Shown: positions 11,209 through 24,407, counted from the stretch's first letter. The stretch: DNA of 64,000 bases from Periplaneta americana (GCF_040183065.1 NC_091120.1:22229708-22293707); one strand, 5' to 3'. A program made the numbers and translations. Notes: generated from the letters alone by a model not told the origin.

Positions 11209-11756
11209 CAGCGAATAGGGATTATAAAGAATGGACACTTCGCGTCAGTACCTTTGATGTAGCCGGACTGATTTCAATGACCTTCAAGCCAGCTAAAGCG
11301 TGAGATTCTGCTTTCTCCCTAGAGTTGGCGCTGACATGACACCAGCTAGCAGTCGACACAGCGGAAATATAATGCATAATTAATACATCTAGATACATTA
11401 TGTACTCAAATAAAATAAATTGAATCCATAAAATAATAAATCCGTCATTAACTGTAATGTCTAGACTCTACAGTTCCTTTATAATGAGAGTTGAGACGTT
11501 GACCCCAACAACAATTAAAATATGTAATGATTTGATAGCGCTGAATATGAAAAAACAAAATTCTTACGAGAAGTAAAACCATATACCTATATTATATTAT
11601 ATACAAATATTAAACGAATTCGATACTTAATATTATCTTAGCGTATGCTCGATTACACTGACCTCTAGTGCTTGAAAGTGGAACTAAATGCTGCGCACAG
11701 AGAAACTAAACACAGAAAATTCGCTCAGTGTCCATTCTTTATAATCCCTATTCGCT
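11209..11756 (+). mobile_element. hAT-type nonautonomous element, copy 2 (complete)
   Basis: Inverted termini CAGCGAATAGGGATTATAAA at left and TTTATAATCCCTATTCGCT at right. The flanks GGGGAGGG (11201-11208 and 11757-11764) give an 8-bp duplication with one base of end ambiguity, as in hAT elements. The roughly 550-bp body is noncoding. Copies also lie at 1-336 and 42982-43505. Confidence 0.78.
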
Positions 11757-11764
11757 GGGGAGGG

Positions 11765-13495
11765 TGTATGGCCAAGAAAAAAATTACCATGACAGCACTG
11801 AGCTTATGTATAAATAAAATTGGTGTTATGACACTTGCTCTGTGAATTAAAAAATAATACTTTTTAAGTTGATGAAAAAAAGTTAAAGCTGTTTATTTTA
11901 ATAAGTGAGCAATTCATGACTGCTGACATACTGTAAACCACTACTCACTTGACATGAACGGACCATCGTTTTATAAAGAAACTACACGAATAACAATAAT
12001 ACAGAATTGTATGATTAATTTAAACTTAAAATATTTACATCTGACACATACGCTCATGTTCCAATGATACCAGTTTATACATCCACCACAGTTTATGGAT
12101 AATGTGTATACTGCTTTGAGATCATAATGCTTTAACATTATTAAATAGTCACCTAAAATGACACATTTTCAAACGTTTTGAGCTCTGTTTGTGATTAGTA
12201 TAAAGTTGACAAGTCATACACAAAACATGAGATCAGAAGTAGGCGAATGATCAGATTATGAAAATGACCTGCAGACCGCACGAGACAGTGACTCCCCACT
12301 TCCTCCATTTGTAAGAGTTCACACGGAATTTTATTATGTCTCATAATGTACAAAGAGAACAATAAACCATAATATTTACATGACAGTGGATTGAATAAAT
12401 ACTTTATTATGTTCACAGTTAAAAAAATCACTATACCAAAATACTTACCTATCTTCACTGCCTATTCTGCTATTTAATGTCAGTCTCATATTATCCTCAT
12501 TCCTTATAAGAAAGACCCACCAATTAAAACACACACAGTTTGACAACATGAAATGTTCTTGTTTTGTACAAGTTGGTCAAATCAGGGTGTTATTAAAAAT
12601 GCATCTTTGAGACCATTTTGAAATACAGTTTGTGTCATTTTCAGAAATGTGTCTAGAGAAATTGTGTCACCACTTCATTGTATATGATATGGTGAGAGTC
12701 TTGTCTTTTCGTAAAACATGCACCCACATTTACAGGGAAAAGATTTTAAAAATAAAAATACTGTGGAGTACTGCAGTTTGCCTCTTATTATTTATGTTTA
12801 ACTTCGGAGCATCTGAAAGATTATTTTTCGTTAATTTTCTCTTATTTTGTTATTAGATTATAATATCTGTATATTTAATTATTACAGCCAAATTAATCTC
12901 ACAATGCTTTTTTTTCTGTGTTAATGTGTAGAATATGTTGCAGGATATCATCGTGAAGACAATATTAATTATTGTAAGAACTATTAAACTCTTATTATGC
13001 AAGTGAATTTGCAATTTCAGCTTTTATCAGTGGGTATTATGTTACTATTAAATGTTTGGGAGTAATAATGAGATTAAAAAATTTAGGGAAGTAGTCATCT
13101 CCCGACACATATGAGGAAATCAATCAAAAACAGTTTTCATTACAAATTGATGTTGGAGCCAGGCACTTGTTAAATATATTTGAAAGCATTCGATATTAAT
13201 CTTTCTATGTATGCAGAAATCCATTTGTGCGTGTTCACGGAATGCTTGTGATGTATATAATGACGTGTATCTGTTACCACAATAATCTTGTTTTATGAAT
13301 ACAAATGCATGAAGTTCAAGTGAAGGTATGTGAAACTGTTTTGTAAATCTATTGGCAGTCAGAAAGGAGACTTAAGTAAAACTGAAATCATTATAGTTGT
13401 CTTTGCTTCAAGATACTGTCATCATAGGACCTTCTTGGTCCTATACCATGTGAAGTGAGGGTACCTGAATGTTTAATTTATTACTCCCCATAGAA
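11765..13495. other. no gene seen
   Basis: A+T-rich sequence. The frames at 12195-12458 and 12632-12856 lack recognisable domains and I do not call them genes. Confidence 0.45.
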
Positions 13496-14699
13496 TGAGG
13501 GGTGTTCCATATTGATTTACACTTTCAAATTTCCCACCATCTGTGGTCCGCCATTTGGCTTGTCATTACAATTGCAAGCATGTAGTATTGTCGGACCATC
13601 GGATCTGTGCCCCCGTAAGATATGCAAACTGAACCCTAATTCCTTCTCAGCCTCGGTAATTCATTTCTCTCCCTGCATTCCTATTTCTCTCTTTTCTATC
13701 TCTCTCCCTTTCTCTCCCCCACTATTCACAATTTTGAGCCTTCTTGCGGGACAGTTTATTTGCACTTACAGTCCAGTGTTGTCAACTCAACATGAATACT
13801 GCAGCACGGAGTCACAGTCTAATACTGTGACGGAGTGGTGAAAAAAATATTATTAAGCAAGTAATAGCATTTTGCGATGAAGAGAAACAAACAGGTCATC
13901 CCTTTCCTATAAATAAGGCAACGATAAAAGCAGCTGCGATCACTGGTGAGGCTTATGTTATTTCAATTGATTACGTATTAAAATTACTTACTTACCTAAT
14001 ACTAATACAATATGTTACGTAACTTATATAGGCAGGTTATAGCACCTAATAAAGAAAATCAGGAGAGAGGGAGGCTGTGCAGGAGATGAAAAGTTAGAAT
14101 CACCAGGGAGGAACAGACCAAGGGAACCTTTAATTCTTGTAGATCATATGAACCGATGTATATTTTAAGAAAAAAAAAATACAAGAATTTAATACCTTGC
14201 AGAAAGAAGTTCCGACATTGAAGAAATTACTGAAGGTTGCGAGAGAACCAATAATTTCCAAGGTTGGAGAGAAACACTACGGAAAGTGATTCAAGACATG
14301 TGATTTAGGTTTGAAAAATGTAGAAATACAAGATGTATTTTGATTGAAAGAAATGATATTGTAGCATGGAGGACCAGTTATTTATGACAACGTTTGATGG
14401 AAGTTTGGCAAGGTTCGTGGTCTGCTGTTTAACGTGGTGGGAGGAAAGCGGGTGGAATGGAGTGAGTACAGGTGTTAACTTTTTCAAGAACAACGACAGC
14501 GCTGAAGGGGCACAGATCCGATGGTCCGACAATACATTGGTTTGTCCACATATGGCGCCATGATACAGAGGAGTGTAATTCCTGCAAACTACAGCACATT
14601 TCCCCAATTGCTGTCATGTGAGTGGACAGCATGGAAGGTGATCATCAAGGACAGCACTGGACGGCGTGGTTTCTATGAAAAGAAGGTGTAAACACTGCA

Positions 14700-15035
14700 G
14701 ATATTCACAGACGATTGGTGACAATGTGTGGTGAGCTTGCAGTATCACGAAAAACCGTGTACAACTGGGTGGATGGCTGGAAACGTGGCTGCACATCAAC
14801 AGAGAAAGGAAGCAGTTCTGGAAGGAAAGTGACTGTGACAATGCCATTCAACAACTGTAGAGTGGAATGACATATTTTGTAGAACAGGTTCATCACATTC
14901 TCGGAATTGGAGGCTGCCACAGGACTTGCCAGAATCTCTCTGCATCACATGGTGCATGAACACCTTAAGATGGGAAAGGTGTCTGACTGCAGCACACAGA
15001 CAACAGTGCAAGGACGTGAACACTGATCTCCTTCA
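14700..15035 (+). pseudogene. mariner-type transposase N-terminal remnant
   Basis: The frame gives TMCGELAVSRKTVYNWVDGW then KRGCTSTEKGSSSGRKVTV, and later GLARISLHHMVHEHLKMGKV. This resembles the paired helix-turn-helix region of mariner/SETMAR-like transposases (HTH, spacer, second HTH). Stops and frameshifts interrupt it and no catalytic core follows. Confidence 0.55.
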
Positions 15036-15218
15036 CTGCCACCAACCGCCTGTGAATACAGTAGAACCTCTAATGAGGGGGCTGAATTGAACGGTTAATC
15101 CAAAAAAAAAAACATATAATCCGTACTATGAATGATTTTCATCAATTAAGTCTATAATACAGTTTCGTATATAATTTAAAGTTTCTGCCATGCTGCAACC
15201 ACTGATGTCTTCATACTA

Positions 15219-15221
<3 letters not shown>

Positions 15222-15270
<49 letters not shown>
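15222..15270. repeat. (TA)n microsatellite
   Basis: About 24 perfect TA/AT dinucleotides, next to the LINE fragment at 15280. Confidence 0.95.
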
Positions 15271-15273
<3 letters not shown>

Positions 15274-15279
15274 TGCGAG

Positions 15280-15775
15280 TAATTTTACGGCTGTCGCCGT
15301 CTCCCGCTTGTCAACTTCCAGGTACTCCGGTTTTGCCAATCGCCCATTTGTAGACCCCTGCAGACCATATCCTCCTGAACCTCCTTGCTCCATTTTTTCA
15401 TTGGCCTTCCTCTTCTCTTTTTTTCTGGGGGAGTCCAGTTGAAGACCTTATTAGCCAGCGGTCGGCTGACATTCTCTGGAGATGCCCATACCATATCAGG
15501 CGTTTAGTTTCCACTGATTGTAAGATATCTCCTGATACCTGCATTATATTACGGACATCCTGATTCCTAATGTGGTCCATCCTCGAAATTTGACAACTAC
15601 AGCACCAGTAATCCATTTCTAAAGCCAACAATTTCTTCTTCATCCTGTCTCTCATTTCCCAAGACTAGACATATTATGCTCATAATTAATAACAAACACA
15701 ATGAATATTGGGAAGCAAGAAGGATGATGACTTCATTGTTAAATCCAGAGCATTAGATACACACACACACACAAT
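15280..15775 (-). pseudogene. LINE reverse-transcriptase C-terminal fragment
   Basis: The minus strand (15655 to 15285) encodes KKLLALEMDYWCCSCQISRM, then RLIWYGHLQRMSADRW, TPPEKKRRGRPMKKW and MVCRGLQMGDWQNRSTW. This is the widely seen C-terminal module of insect non-LTR elements (WYGHL, GRP..KW). One frameshift separates two overlapping frames. A separate plus-strand LINE 3' tail (ATGACTTCATTGTTAAATCC) with a CA repeat lies at 15728-15772. Both sit inside the composite mariner-like element. Confidence 0.7.
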
Positions 15776-16859
15776 GAAGTACAGTAATATGTAGCTCTGC
15801 CTTCTATTAACCCAGATTTTCCCACCGTCCTTTTTTAAAGACAGTTGCAGTGCCTTCGGATATTATGTCATTGTTGGTGTTAGGGACATTTTATAAGTTG
15901 TGCGATAATGTTGGTAGTATTTGTTAGCTTTAGAAAATATACGTTCCTTGTTTCAGTTTATTTCAACATCATTTAACCGATTTTTGAGAGTAACTAATGT
16001 GCTACTGTATTTTTATCACAAAAATTTTTTGTGCTTATCTGGGTTAAATCGCTCTCAGTTGTAACGCCAATCTCGTATTCTGATGCAACATGTACTACAG
16101 TTCCTCTTTTCCAAAGCCGCTCAATTATTTGTACATTTTTTTATTTTTCTTCTGACATTCGTGGAAGACATTTTGCATAACGTAATAGAGTATGGTCATT
16201 CGAACAGGAGGACAATATTGAATGGTGCACGGGTTTGCAGTTGTGTATAAGTTATTGGGGACATTTTTCTGAAAGCAGATTGTGATTATTTTACAAGTTG
16301 GGAAAACACACCCTCCTATAAGTAACTCTTTATAGTTGCCGACAATGGCAGAAGCATACCTACTACATACTGTGTAATGCTAGTGGTAAAGGGATTGCAA
16401 TAACTCTATCTATAAAAAATGCGTAGAGTACTAACATAATGTACAGAACTTCATATTTTTCCGTAGCAAAAAAAAAAAAAAAAAGCGCAAGGAAGACAGT
16501 CGGATAATCAGCAGATCGGTTAGTAGGGTGACGGATAATCGGGGTTCTACTGTATCTGCAGTTTTTACACCCTCTTTCCACAGAAACCACCTCGTCCAGC
16601 GCTGTCCTTCATTATCATTCTCCATGCTGTCCACTCACGTAATGACAGCAGTTGGGGAAATGAACTGTAATTCGCAGGAATTACACTCCTCTGTATCATG
16701 CTGCCGCCTGCGGGCAGACCAATGTATTACATGCCTGCAACTGTAATGACAAGCCAAATGGCGGACCATGGATGGTGGGAAACTTGAAAGTGTAAATCAA
16801 TATGGAATGCCCCTCGTACGATGACAGACAAGCATGATTGATAACTCAAAAATGACTTC

Positions 16860-17125
16860 TTGACATGGGTGAAAAAGGCCGGTAAATTTTGTCTGGAGTT
16901 TCCTCATTTAAAGACAGGTCCCGGGTTCGATGCCCGGCCCCGGAACAATTTTTTCCTCGAAATTATTCAGACAGGGTTTTTGTTATGTGCAGAAAATCTA
17001 CAAGTGACCCTGGGCTTGAGCTTTCTTTCAATGAAAGCCATGCTTAAGGCTTTGGTCTCCATAAAAGAATCGTCTTCGCAAATCTACATGCCACAGACCA
17101 CCAAGGATAATCCTGGTTGTAATTA
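16860..17125 (+). mobile_element. tRNA-derived SINE-like repeat
   Basis: TCCCGGGTTCGATGCCCGG at 16919-16937 forms a perfect T-arm-like stem with the GGTTCGATnCC B-box. Downstream sequence resembles SINE bodies. No clear TSD was found, so the boundaries are approximate. Confidence 0.5.
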
Positions 17126-17970
17126 GTCTTAAGTTAATATTTCATTAAAATGGAAAAGAAATTAACGTATGAATATTGAACTGATGTTGTGATATTATGT
17201 TTTATTTTGACATACTTTACCTAGAAATCTTCTGGATCTGCAACACTTTATTGCAAAGAGATTAATAGAATCAATATTATTCTTTCGATTGAAACAGTAA
17301 TAAATCAATATAATATAAAATATTCAATTGTAAATCTAATCTAATACAGTGCAGTAGCTGTTTCAATCATACATTCTTCATTTTGAAGTAATGTTTCAGT
17401 TATAAAACGCAAATGGAAAATACTAGAATTTTACAATTCATACTTGCTTTTAAGAGCAGTATACAGTACAACACAATCTTATACAATATTCCATTTATTG
17501 TTTTCCCATAGAAGGGGTAGCAGTTCACTTTTTCTTTTTTTCTCCGTCCAGCATCGAAAACTGAATTAGGAATTGCTATAAAAATTGTTTATTGTAGAGT
17601 TATGCAATAGCAAAACAATATATGCTATATACACGAATTTTAATTTAAAATATCACTCAAAATGTAGAACATCTCCCATCAGTACATAATATTGACCTCT
17701 ACACTGCAGGAACATATTACCAGGTCTGTTGATATTGAATTTTTGTAGTCTTGCAAAAATAAACTGTTTAATATATAGTATTGATGATGATGATGATGAC
17801 TGAAATCTGTGCACTTGAGAAAATGCAATGGGGGTGAGCGGAGTTACCATCCCTGGCTGGGATAAGCAGTGTATTAGCAGAAATGGGAATGCTTTTGGCA
17901 TTGAGGGGTGAAAAATCTTTCCATTCCACTTTCCCTACAAGTCGCAGCCCTGATATATGCACAAAAGTAT
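17126..17970. other. no gene seen
   Basis: A+T-rich. A short (GAT)n run lies near 17785. The minus frames at 17653-17962 have no recognised motif. Confidence 0.4.
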
Positions 17971-17972
17971 AA

Positions 17973-18919
17973 AAATGATGCTATTCCATGTATTATGTTT
18001 TTAAAGGCCCTTCGCTGGTCAAAAACTCAAACAACGAACTTCATAAAGTTGTAGGGAAGAAAAAATGAAAAAATGATGCTATTCCATGTATTATGTTTTT
18101 AAAGGCCCTTCGCTGCTCAAAAACTCAAACAATGAACTTCGTAAAGTTGTAAGGAAGAAAAAATGATGCAATTCCATGTATTATGTTTTTAAAGGCCCTT
18201 CGCTGCTCAAAAACTCAAACAATAAACTTCGTAAAGTTGTAAGGAAGAAAAAATGATGCAATTCCATGTATTATGTTTTTAAAGGCCCTTCGCGGCTCAA
18301 AAACTCAAACAACGAACTTCGTAAAGTTGTAGAGAAGAAAAAATGAAAAAATGATGCTATTCCATATATTATGTTTTTAAAGGCCCTTCGCTGCTGAAAA
18401 ACTCAAACAACGAACTTCGTAAAGTTGTAGGGAAGAAAAAATGAAAAAATGATGCTATTCCATGTATTATGTTTTTAAAGGCCCTTCGCGGCTCAAAAAC
18501 TCAAACAACGAACTTCGTAAAGTTGTAGGGAAGAAAAAATGAAAAAATGATGCTATTCCATGTATTATGTTTTTAAAGGCCCTTCGCTGCTGAAAAACTC
18601 AAACAACGAACTTCGTAAAGTTGTAGGGAAGAAAAAATGAAAAAAATGATGCTATTCCATGTATTATGTTTTTAAAGGCCCTTCGCTGCTCAAAAACTCA
18701 AACAACGAACTTCGTAAAGTTGTAGGGAAGAAAAAATGATGCTATTCCATGTATTATGTTTTTAAAGGCCCTTCGCTGCTCAAAAACTCAAACAATGAAC
18801 TCCGTAAAGTTGTAGGGAAGAAAAAATGATGCTATTCCATGTATTATGTTTTTAAAGGCCCTTCGCTGCTCAAAAACTCAAACAACGAACTTCGTAAAGT
18901 TGTAGGGAAGAAAAAATGA
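17973..18919 (+). repeat. tandem array, ten units of about 89-99 bp
   Basis: Ten near-identical units share CTATTCCATGTATTATG, TTTTTAAAGGCCCTTCGC and AACTTCGTAAAGTTGTAGGG. There are two length classes: about 89 bp (GAAGAAAAAATGATG) and about 98 bp (GAAGAAAAAATGAAAAAATG). Variants (GCTGCTC, GCGGCTC, GCTGCTG) recur among units, which points to local duplication of blocks. No open frame is maintained. Confidence 0.95.
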
Positions 18920-19289
18920 AGCAGGTTTTGCTTTGCAATCAAAGTTCAATGACGCATCAGTTTAGTAGGCCTATTTCCCCAGTTCTGTAGGCAACACTGA
19001 AGTTACGATTTACAGGTTATCACATGATACTTTTTTGGCGTTGATGCACCCCAGTGCTGTTACTCAACAAATAGTTCCAAGCCAGTGGATTATTTGCCCT
19101 GGCCCTGTTACATGGGAGAGGAAATAAATTTGCATCACTTTCCTTCAAGTATAAGACCTAGCAGTTTTGAAAATATTCAAAATATAATAATAAATACAAG
19201 TTCAAGTACTTTCATTAGTAAATGTAATAACGTGGTAGTCTTGATATTGTTGCCCAGATTTGGCCCTAATGTTCAATATTACCTAAAGA

Positions 19290-19491
19290 TATATCGTCGG
19301 CATAGAGTGTAAACCTGCTAACTGCCAAAAAGAAAATTTTACAAGGGAAGCAAAGAACTAAGTTTAAGTTAACTCTGAAACTTTAGGACCAAATCCAAAG
19401 TACAGGTGGCATTTGTACCTTAGTTTTTTGCTTCCCTTGTAAAATTGTCTTTTTGGCAGTTAGCAGGTTTACACTGTAAGCCAACGATATA
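19290..19491. mobile_element. foldback MITE
   Basis: Arms of about 85 bp: ATATCGTCGGCATAGAGTGT...AACCTGCTAACTGCC at left and GGCAGTTAGCAGGTTTACAC...CCAACGATAT at right, also pairing TTTTACAAGGGAAGCAAA with TTTGCTTCCCTTGTAAAA. The central loop is about 60 bp. It is a noncoding hairpin. Confidence 0.8.
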
Positions 19492-21245
19492 GCAAACAAA
19501 GATCTTGAAATGGGCAAGCAAGGTTTTATTGCTTTCTCAGAATTCATATTGAGATATTGTATGAAACTGGAAGTTTACTCAAATACGATTTTGAGAAACT
19601 TGGGCACTGACATTATGAAAGAAAAAAACATAGTTTCAACTATTGTGTTTTCTCCAGAAGAATTCTTGACATGTTGTATTGTTTCATGGATCTCAGACTA
19701 GTTCCATTCTTATGAAATTCGTACTTATGCAGTATTGAATTGTATATAATCAGCAGAAATTATATCTCAGAATGGAGATGTTTTAAATATGGTAACTGTA
19801 ACAATTAAAAGAAATAATAACTTATGTTACGTACATGTTTGAAAAAGACAGAAAACTCTCATCTCTTACCATTTTTTTTTTTTTCAAAATTTGCCTGAGA
19901 TGTAATAATATAAAAATCTACACCAGAGTTTTAAAGCTTAATTGTGCAAGATAATTCATTTGCATAAATTATACATGAAACTCATTGTACTTGTAATAAA
20001 ATTATTGTTTACAGCTCTTAATAAGCTAAAAAATCACTCGTATTGCTTTCATACAGACACTTATTTGAATAATTATTTTCCCCGATATATTTGAAACAAT
20101 AATAACAGTGTACAGAATCTGAATTCAAGTTCTTTGAAATATAAAAGTTCTAAACTTTGATAATGTTTCATTTAAAATGTTTAAATATCAGAATCATCTT
20201 TCAATATATCATATTATGAATTGTTTCTATAAACTGTATGTTCCATACCTTGGTATAATCAGTAAAGGCTTTTAGTATTATCCATGGTATTGAATATATT
20301 TTTTATACTTTGTCATTTTAGCCAAATGCAACATTGTCACTTCTCTGTAAGTTGTGCTGATATATGGACTGTGTCCCTGTTTTTTCTCTTCCTTAGTGTA
20401 GGCTTTTGTAGTTTCTTATTCTTTTGCAAAGGCACATACATACTAGTAGTGCCAAAAATAAACTTTTGCATACATGCAGCAGTAGTTTCAAGAAGTTAAA
20501 CATTGGATATGTGTGCAACAAAAATGGAAAATGCTTGGCTTTAGAAAGACTTAAGAAAAACTACAATTGAAAGGAAAGTATCTAGACTTTCATATCAAGT
20601 ATTCAGACATTAATTGTGGTGTCATTATCGAGTTTCGAGAAATTCTGCTATTATCCAATCTTTTTTTTTTTTTTTAAATAGAAACTTACATTAACAGGCT
20701 TTGATAAAAATATTAATGAATACAAAATATCATATATATCTTTATGCTCGACCATGCCGAAATGTAGTAATTATACACCTGGTAGCAGCCTTTTAATGGA
20801 CCTCATTAAAGTACAGCTATTAATTAAAGTTCAGGTTTTCCACCAATCAGAAAATACCATTGTAGCAATATGAAAGCGCAAGTATCGATTATTCTCGGAT
20901 ATGCAATCAAAAGACAACTAGTTCTGTTACTATAATAATTAGCGTTCATTGTAAATAATATTCAAATAAATTGAATTTGTCATCTCGTTTTTCAATGTCT
21001 AATTCAATTTCAAGGTTATATCAAGATTATTGTTTATTTTACTCTCTAGATTATATCAAGGTCAATGTCGACATTTGTTTCTCGGAAAAAATCAATACTT
21101 TCGTGTCTGCGCACATCTCACAATTTACGAGGTATTGTACAAGGTCAGTTCCGTTCCTCAGTCAGATAAGAATAACATGTATACTTATGAATAATTTCAA
21201 GTTAGAAATATGGTCGACCATAAAAAGTCATATGAAACTTGACTG
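19492..21245. other. no gene seen
   Basis: A+T-rich sequence with T-runs near 19870 and 20660. The short frames (20284-20499, 20971-21258) show no known motif. Confidence 0.4.
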
Positions 21246-21338
21246 TAATGGTAATTAAGACGCTCGTATGAAAATTATGAAACTCGCGCTCGTTTCATAA
21301 ACATAGGTACTCGCGTCTTAATTACTACCATTATAATG
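21246..21338. mobile_element. small foldback repeat
   Basis: TAATGGTAATTAAGACGC at left pairs with GCGTCTTAATTACTACCATTA at right, around a core with repeated CTCG. Length about 90 bp. Confidence 0.65.
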
Positions 21339-24040
21339 TACTATAAAGTCGTTCAGTGAATATATTCACGTACAGGTATATATTAAGGAGTACAACGAAA
21401 CTTCTCTTATGTGGACTTCCGAGGGGACTTTTTTTGTCCGTAATAAGGAATGTGCGCATTGTAGAGGGCAATGTATATACTGTACGAGGAAAATTTGAAG
21501 CTAGTGTATATGCATTTGCAGCATTACTTGGAATGAACAATAAACACGTTTTGCAATCATTAACTTATTAAAGTAAAATATTGTTACTGTAGTTAAAAAT
21601 ATATTTGCAGGTGACAGTTTGCGTGAAGAAAGAAGTTTCTTATCACATCCATCCTCTGCCATGCTCGGAGATGATTAAAGGAATTTAACGGTAAAGATGA
21701 AACAAGAGAAAAACTAAACACAGGCCTTCCTCTTTCCGTTTTAAGTTGGATTTATAGCCTGGACAACAGCTGTATCTTACGGAATCACAATAGAAAACCC
21801 ATTTAATATTATCATAGGTGAAAGAATGAGTATTTTCTCTTTGTAACATTTTGGAGAAATTAAAATGCAAGTGGAATAAACTTGAGAATTTGTAAAGAGT
21901 TAATTATGGTATTTTTCCTACTCCTTTGACCAGGAACTAAATAACTTGTCCATTACTAGAACTGTCCGCCTTAAAGAGCTGTCCACAAAGAGAGGTTTCA
22001 TTGTATATCATAGCAGGTTAGACATTATTAATAAAAAAGACCACAAATTTGTTTTATTTTCTCATACAGTGAATTAAACAGCTTGTTATACTAATAGGTT
22101 ATTTGAAATTATGCCTATTTTCTTGTAAAGATTCCTTTCATTTTCAGAAATGTATAGCAACGAGACATGAGAGCACATATGCCTTCATAATAACATTTCT
22201 TGGCTCTATTTCACCACCGCTGTTTCACTTTAGTAACAGCTACATTAGAAAACTAAGTAAGAAGTATTCTGAGGAGAAATGTATGAACTCTGAGACAATA
22301 ATGCTATATTAGAAAACTGATTTTTCGTGATGGATTTCTGAAGAAGAAGTTTCAGAATATAGGTCATATAAAGTGTTTCAAAATCCGACACCATAGACAG
22401 AATTCGTTATTAGTGCAGATAATGAAAACTAGAAAGAGGTCAGAATTGTTGAAAATACGTAGTTTTCAACCTAATGTGCTGCAGCTTTCAATGTAGAATG
22501 CGTCATTGAAGCTGTACATTGTACGAGCTTCAATGAGAATGTGAAATGCCCAGTTGTCATTGCAATCTCGTACCTGTGACCTACTGTACTGGATAAATTA
22601 CGAATTGATGATAATAGCAGTGTTGTCAATACGATTTTAGTGAAAACCGCCAGACAATGAAATTCTCTAAATTCTTATACAGGGACATCATTTTATTTTT
22701 ACTTAAATTTTTATTGTACAGTACCTGAGTTTTTGAATGTACTTCACTCCCACCCCTTCTACTAATGAAGTTCAACCGTCCTCCACACAGATCCAAGACC
22801 GCATATACAGTCATAGTAAACAGTACGTTCCAAAAATATGTTCGCGTTTTCCAGTGACGAAAGAGCTTTCAATATTGAATCATTTTCGCACAGGTACTGT
22901 CATCCATTTGCCTACGTCGTATCCCGGTTTCCCCCACCAGCTTTTATTCGCCAGCTAGTGGCTGGGCTGTCTTAGCTCTTTTCTGAGAACATTAATTTCT
23001 GTTAGGAATTGGACGTCTGCGTAATATTATACAACTGTTTAAAACAACTTAAAAGGGCCTCGTTAAGTAATTAACTGTCACGTAATTTTCTCCCTTTCTA
23101 CGACCTTACGACATAACCACTTGGACTGACAGTGGATAGTATGTCTGAGTAATTTTATCTTTTCGGATCGGGCAGAAGTGAAGATTGAATTTACACTACG
23201 TAAGGTACTCTTAGGTACAGAATTATTTCAAGATGAGTTACTAGTACGAAGGACGAAACTAGTAATTGGGATTAGGTACAATAGTCTATAGCGCGATAAT
23301 ATGCACATTAAAACTGAAGCCTGTATCGAAATGAACGGCCACCATTTTCAAAAATGTGTTTAAATATCCATATTATGATTATTTTTCAATTTAACTTCAT
23401 TCTCTATATTGTACGCTAATGTGCTGTAGACAGTATAATATACACTGCATAAAGAATACGTCCGCATGGACAACTCAGTTCGTGAGTAAAAAACACTCAT
23501 TGTTAATACAGTACTGTACTTTGATTAAACAAAAACCTAATGAAAATTATCAAACTCAAAAGCGCGATATTTCCTAGTTTACGTAAATGGATGAACTACT
23601 TTTCTTCCCTCCTATATCTAGTAAAGTGATTTGTTTATATTTTACGCCAGTATTATCGAACTCCAGTCGTGGAAGGGGGTAGCAAACGGCGTTGATCCAA
23701 AGGTATAGCCAGGTTAATATTAAAAATGTTAGTAAAAATAAAATGATGACCCTGTACTATCAATGTAAAGAAATGTTTCTTTGTCACTGTGAGAAGTTAA
23801 AAAAATCGCTAAACCCTGCATATCAACAATATGTGTTTCAGTTGGTCACTGTACATATGGCAACAGGACATTTTTCGTTCTCATTAAAGCTTATATTAAT
23901 GAACAGTCAACGATGCATTCTACGTTGAAAATTCAAGCACATTAGATTGAAAACTATGGTATGCTGCAAAACAAACGACACTGAAATTATTGCTCTTCTT
24001 CTGTCCACGTTTCCCTAGCCACGAAGTATTTATTTATAGT
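21339..24040. other. no gene seen
   Basis: No coding exon or element boundary recognised. The segment 22740-22990 is less A+T-rich and could be a repeat, but I could not define its ends. Confidence 0.4.
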
Positions 24041-24059
24041 ATATAATAGGTTTGTCCCA

Positions 24060-24407
24060 CGCCGTGGCGTCGCGGTCTAAGAAGGCATCTCGCCTAGGAC
24101 TCGCGTTACGGAATGCGCGCTGGTTAGAGTCCTCATGGGGGAAGAAATTTTCTCATGAAATTTCGGCCAGTGTATGGGACCGATGCCCACCCAGCATCGT
24201 GATGCACTTGGGGAGCTATGATAGGTAGCGAAATCCGGTTGCGAATACCAGCTATAACGGCTGGGGGCGATCATCATGCTAACCACACGATACCTCCATT
24301 CTGTTTGGATGATCGTCCATCTCTGCTTCGGCATGTGGGCGTGAGGCCAGCAGCCGGCTCGTCGGTCTAGGGCCTTCATGGGCTGTAGCGCCACGGATTA
24401 TTATATT
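24060..24407 (+). mobile_element. tRNA-derived SINE with 19-bp TSD
   Basis: Direct repeats of ATATAATAGGTTTGTYCCA (24041-24059, 24408-24426; one mismatch) flank a G+C-richer 348-bp unit. It starts CACGCCGTGGCGTCGCGG and has CTGGTTAGAGTCCTCATGG, a mutated B box. The 3' end is TTATTATATT instead of poly(A). It belongs to a different SINE family from 4461. Confidence 0.8.

Larger units (their letters stand above)
13496..16816. mobile_element. composite mariner-like element with long terminal repeats
   Basis: Termini of about 95 bp are inverted: left GTTCCATATTGATTTACACT and right GTGTAAATCAATATGGAATG, each ending GAGGGG (left TGAGGGG, right CCCCTCG followed by TA). A second inverted pair lies inside (GTCGGACCATCGGATCTGTG at 13589 and CACAGATCCGATGGTCCGAC at 14511), and 14530-14690 is inverted relative to 16555-16710. 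The inside holds a mariner-like remnant, a LINE fragment and a TA microsatellite. This looks like nested or recombined copies, not one simple element. Confidence 0.6.

Noticed and set aside
12195..12856. Two frames of about 75-87 residues
   Set aside because: Low-complexity, hydrophobic or Lys-rich translation of A+T-rich DNA. No domain, splice site or neighbour support.
14305..15023. Several overlapping minus-strand frames as genes
   Set aside because: They are antisense shadows of the mariner-type relic and the inverted repeats on the plus strand.
17973..18919. CRISPR or coding repeat array
   Set aside because: No variable spacers and no frame kept between units. It is an ordinary minisatellite.
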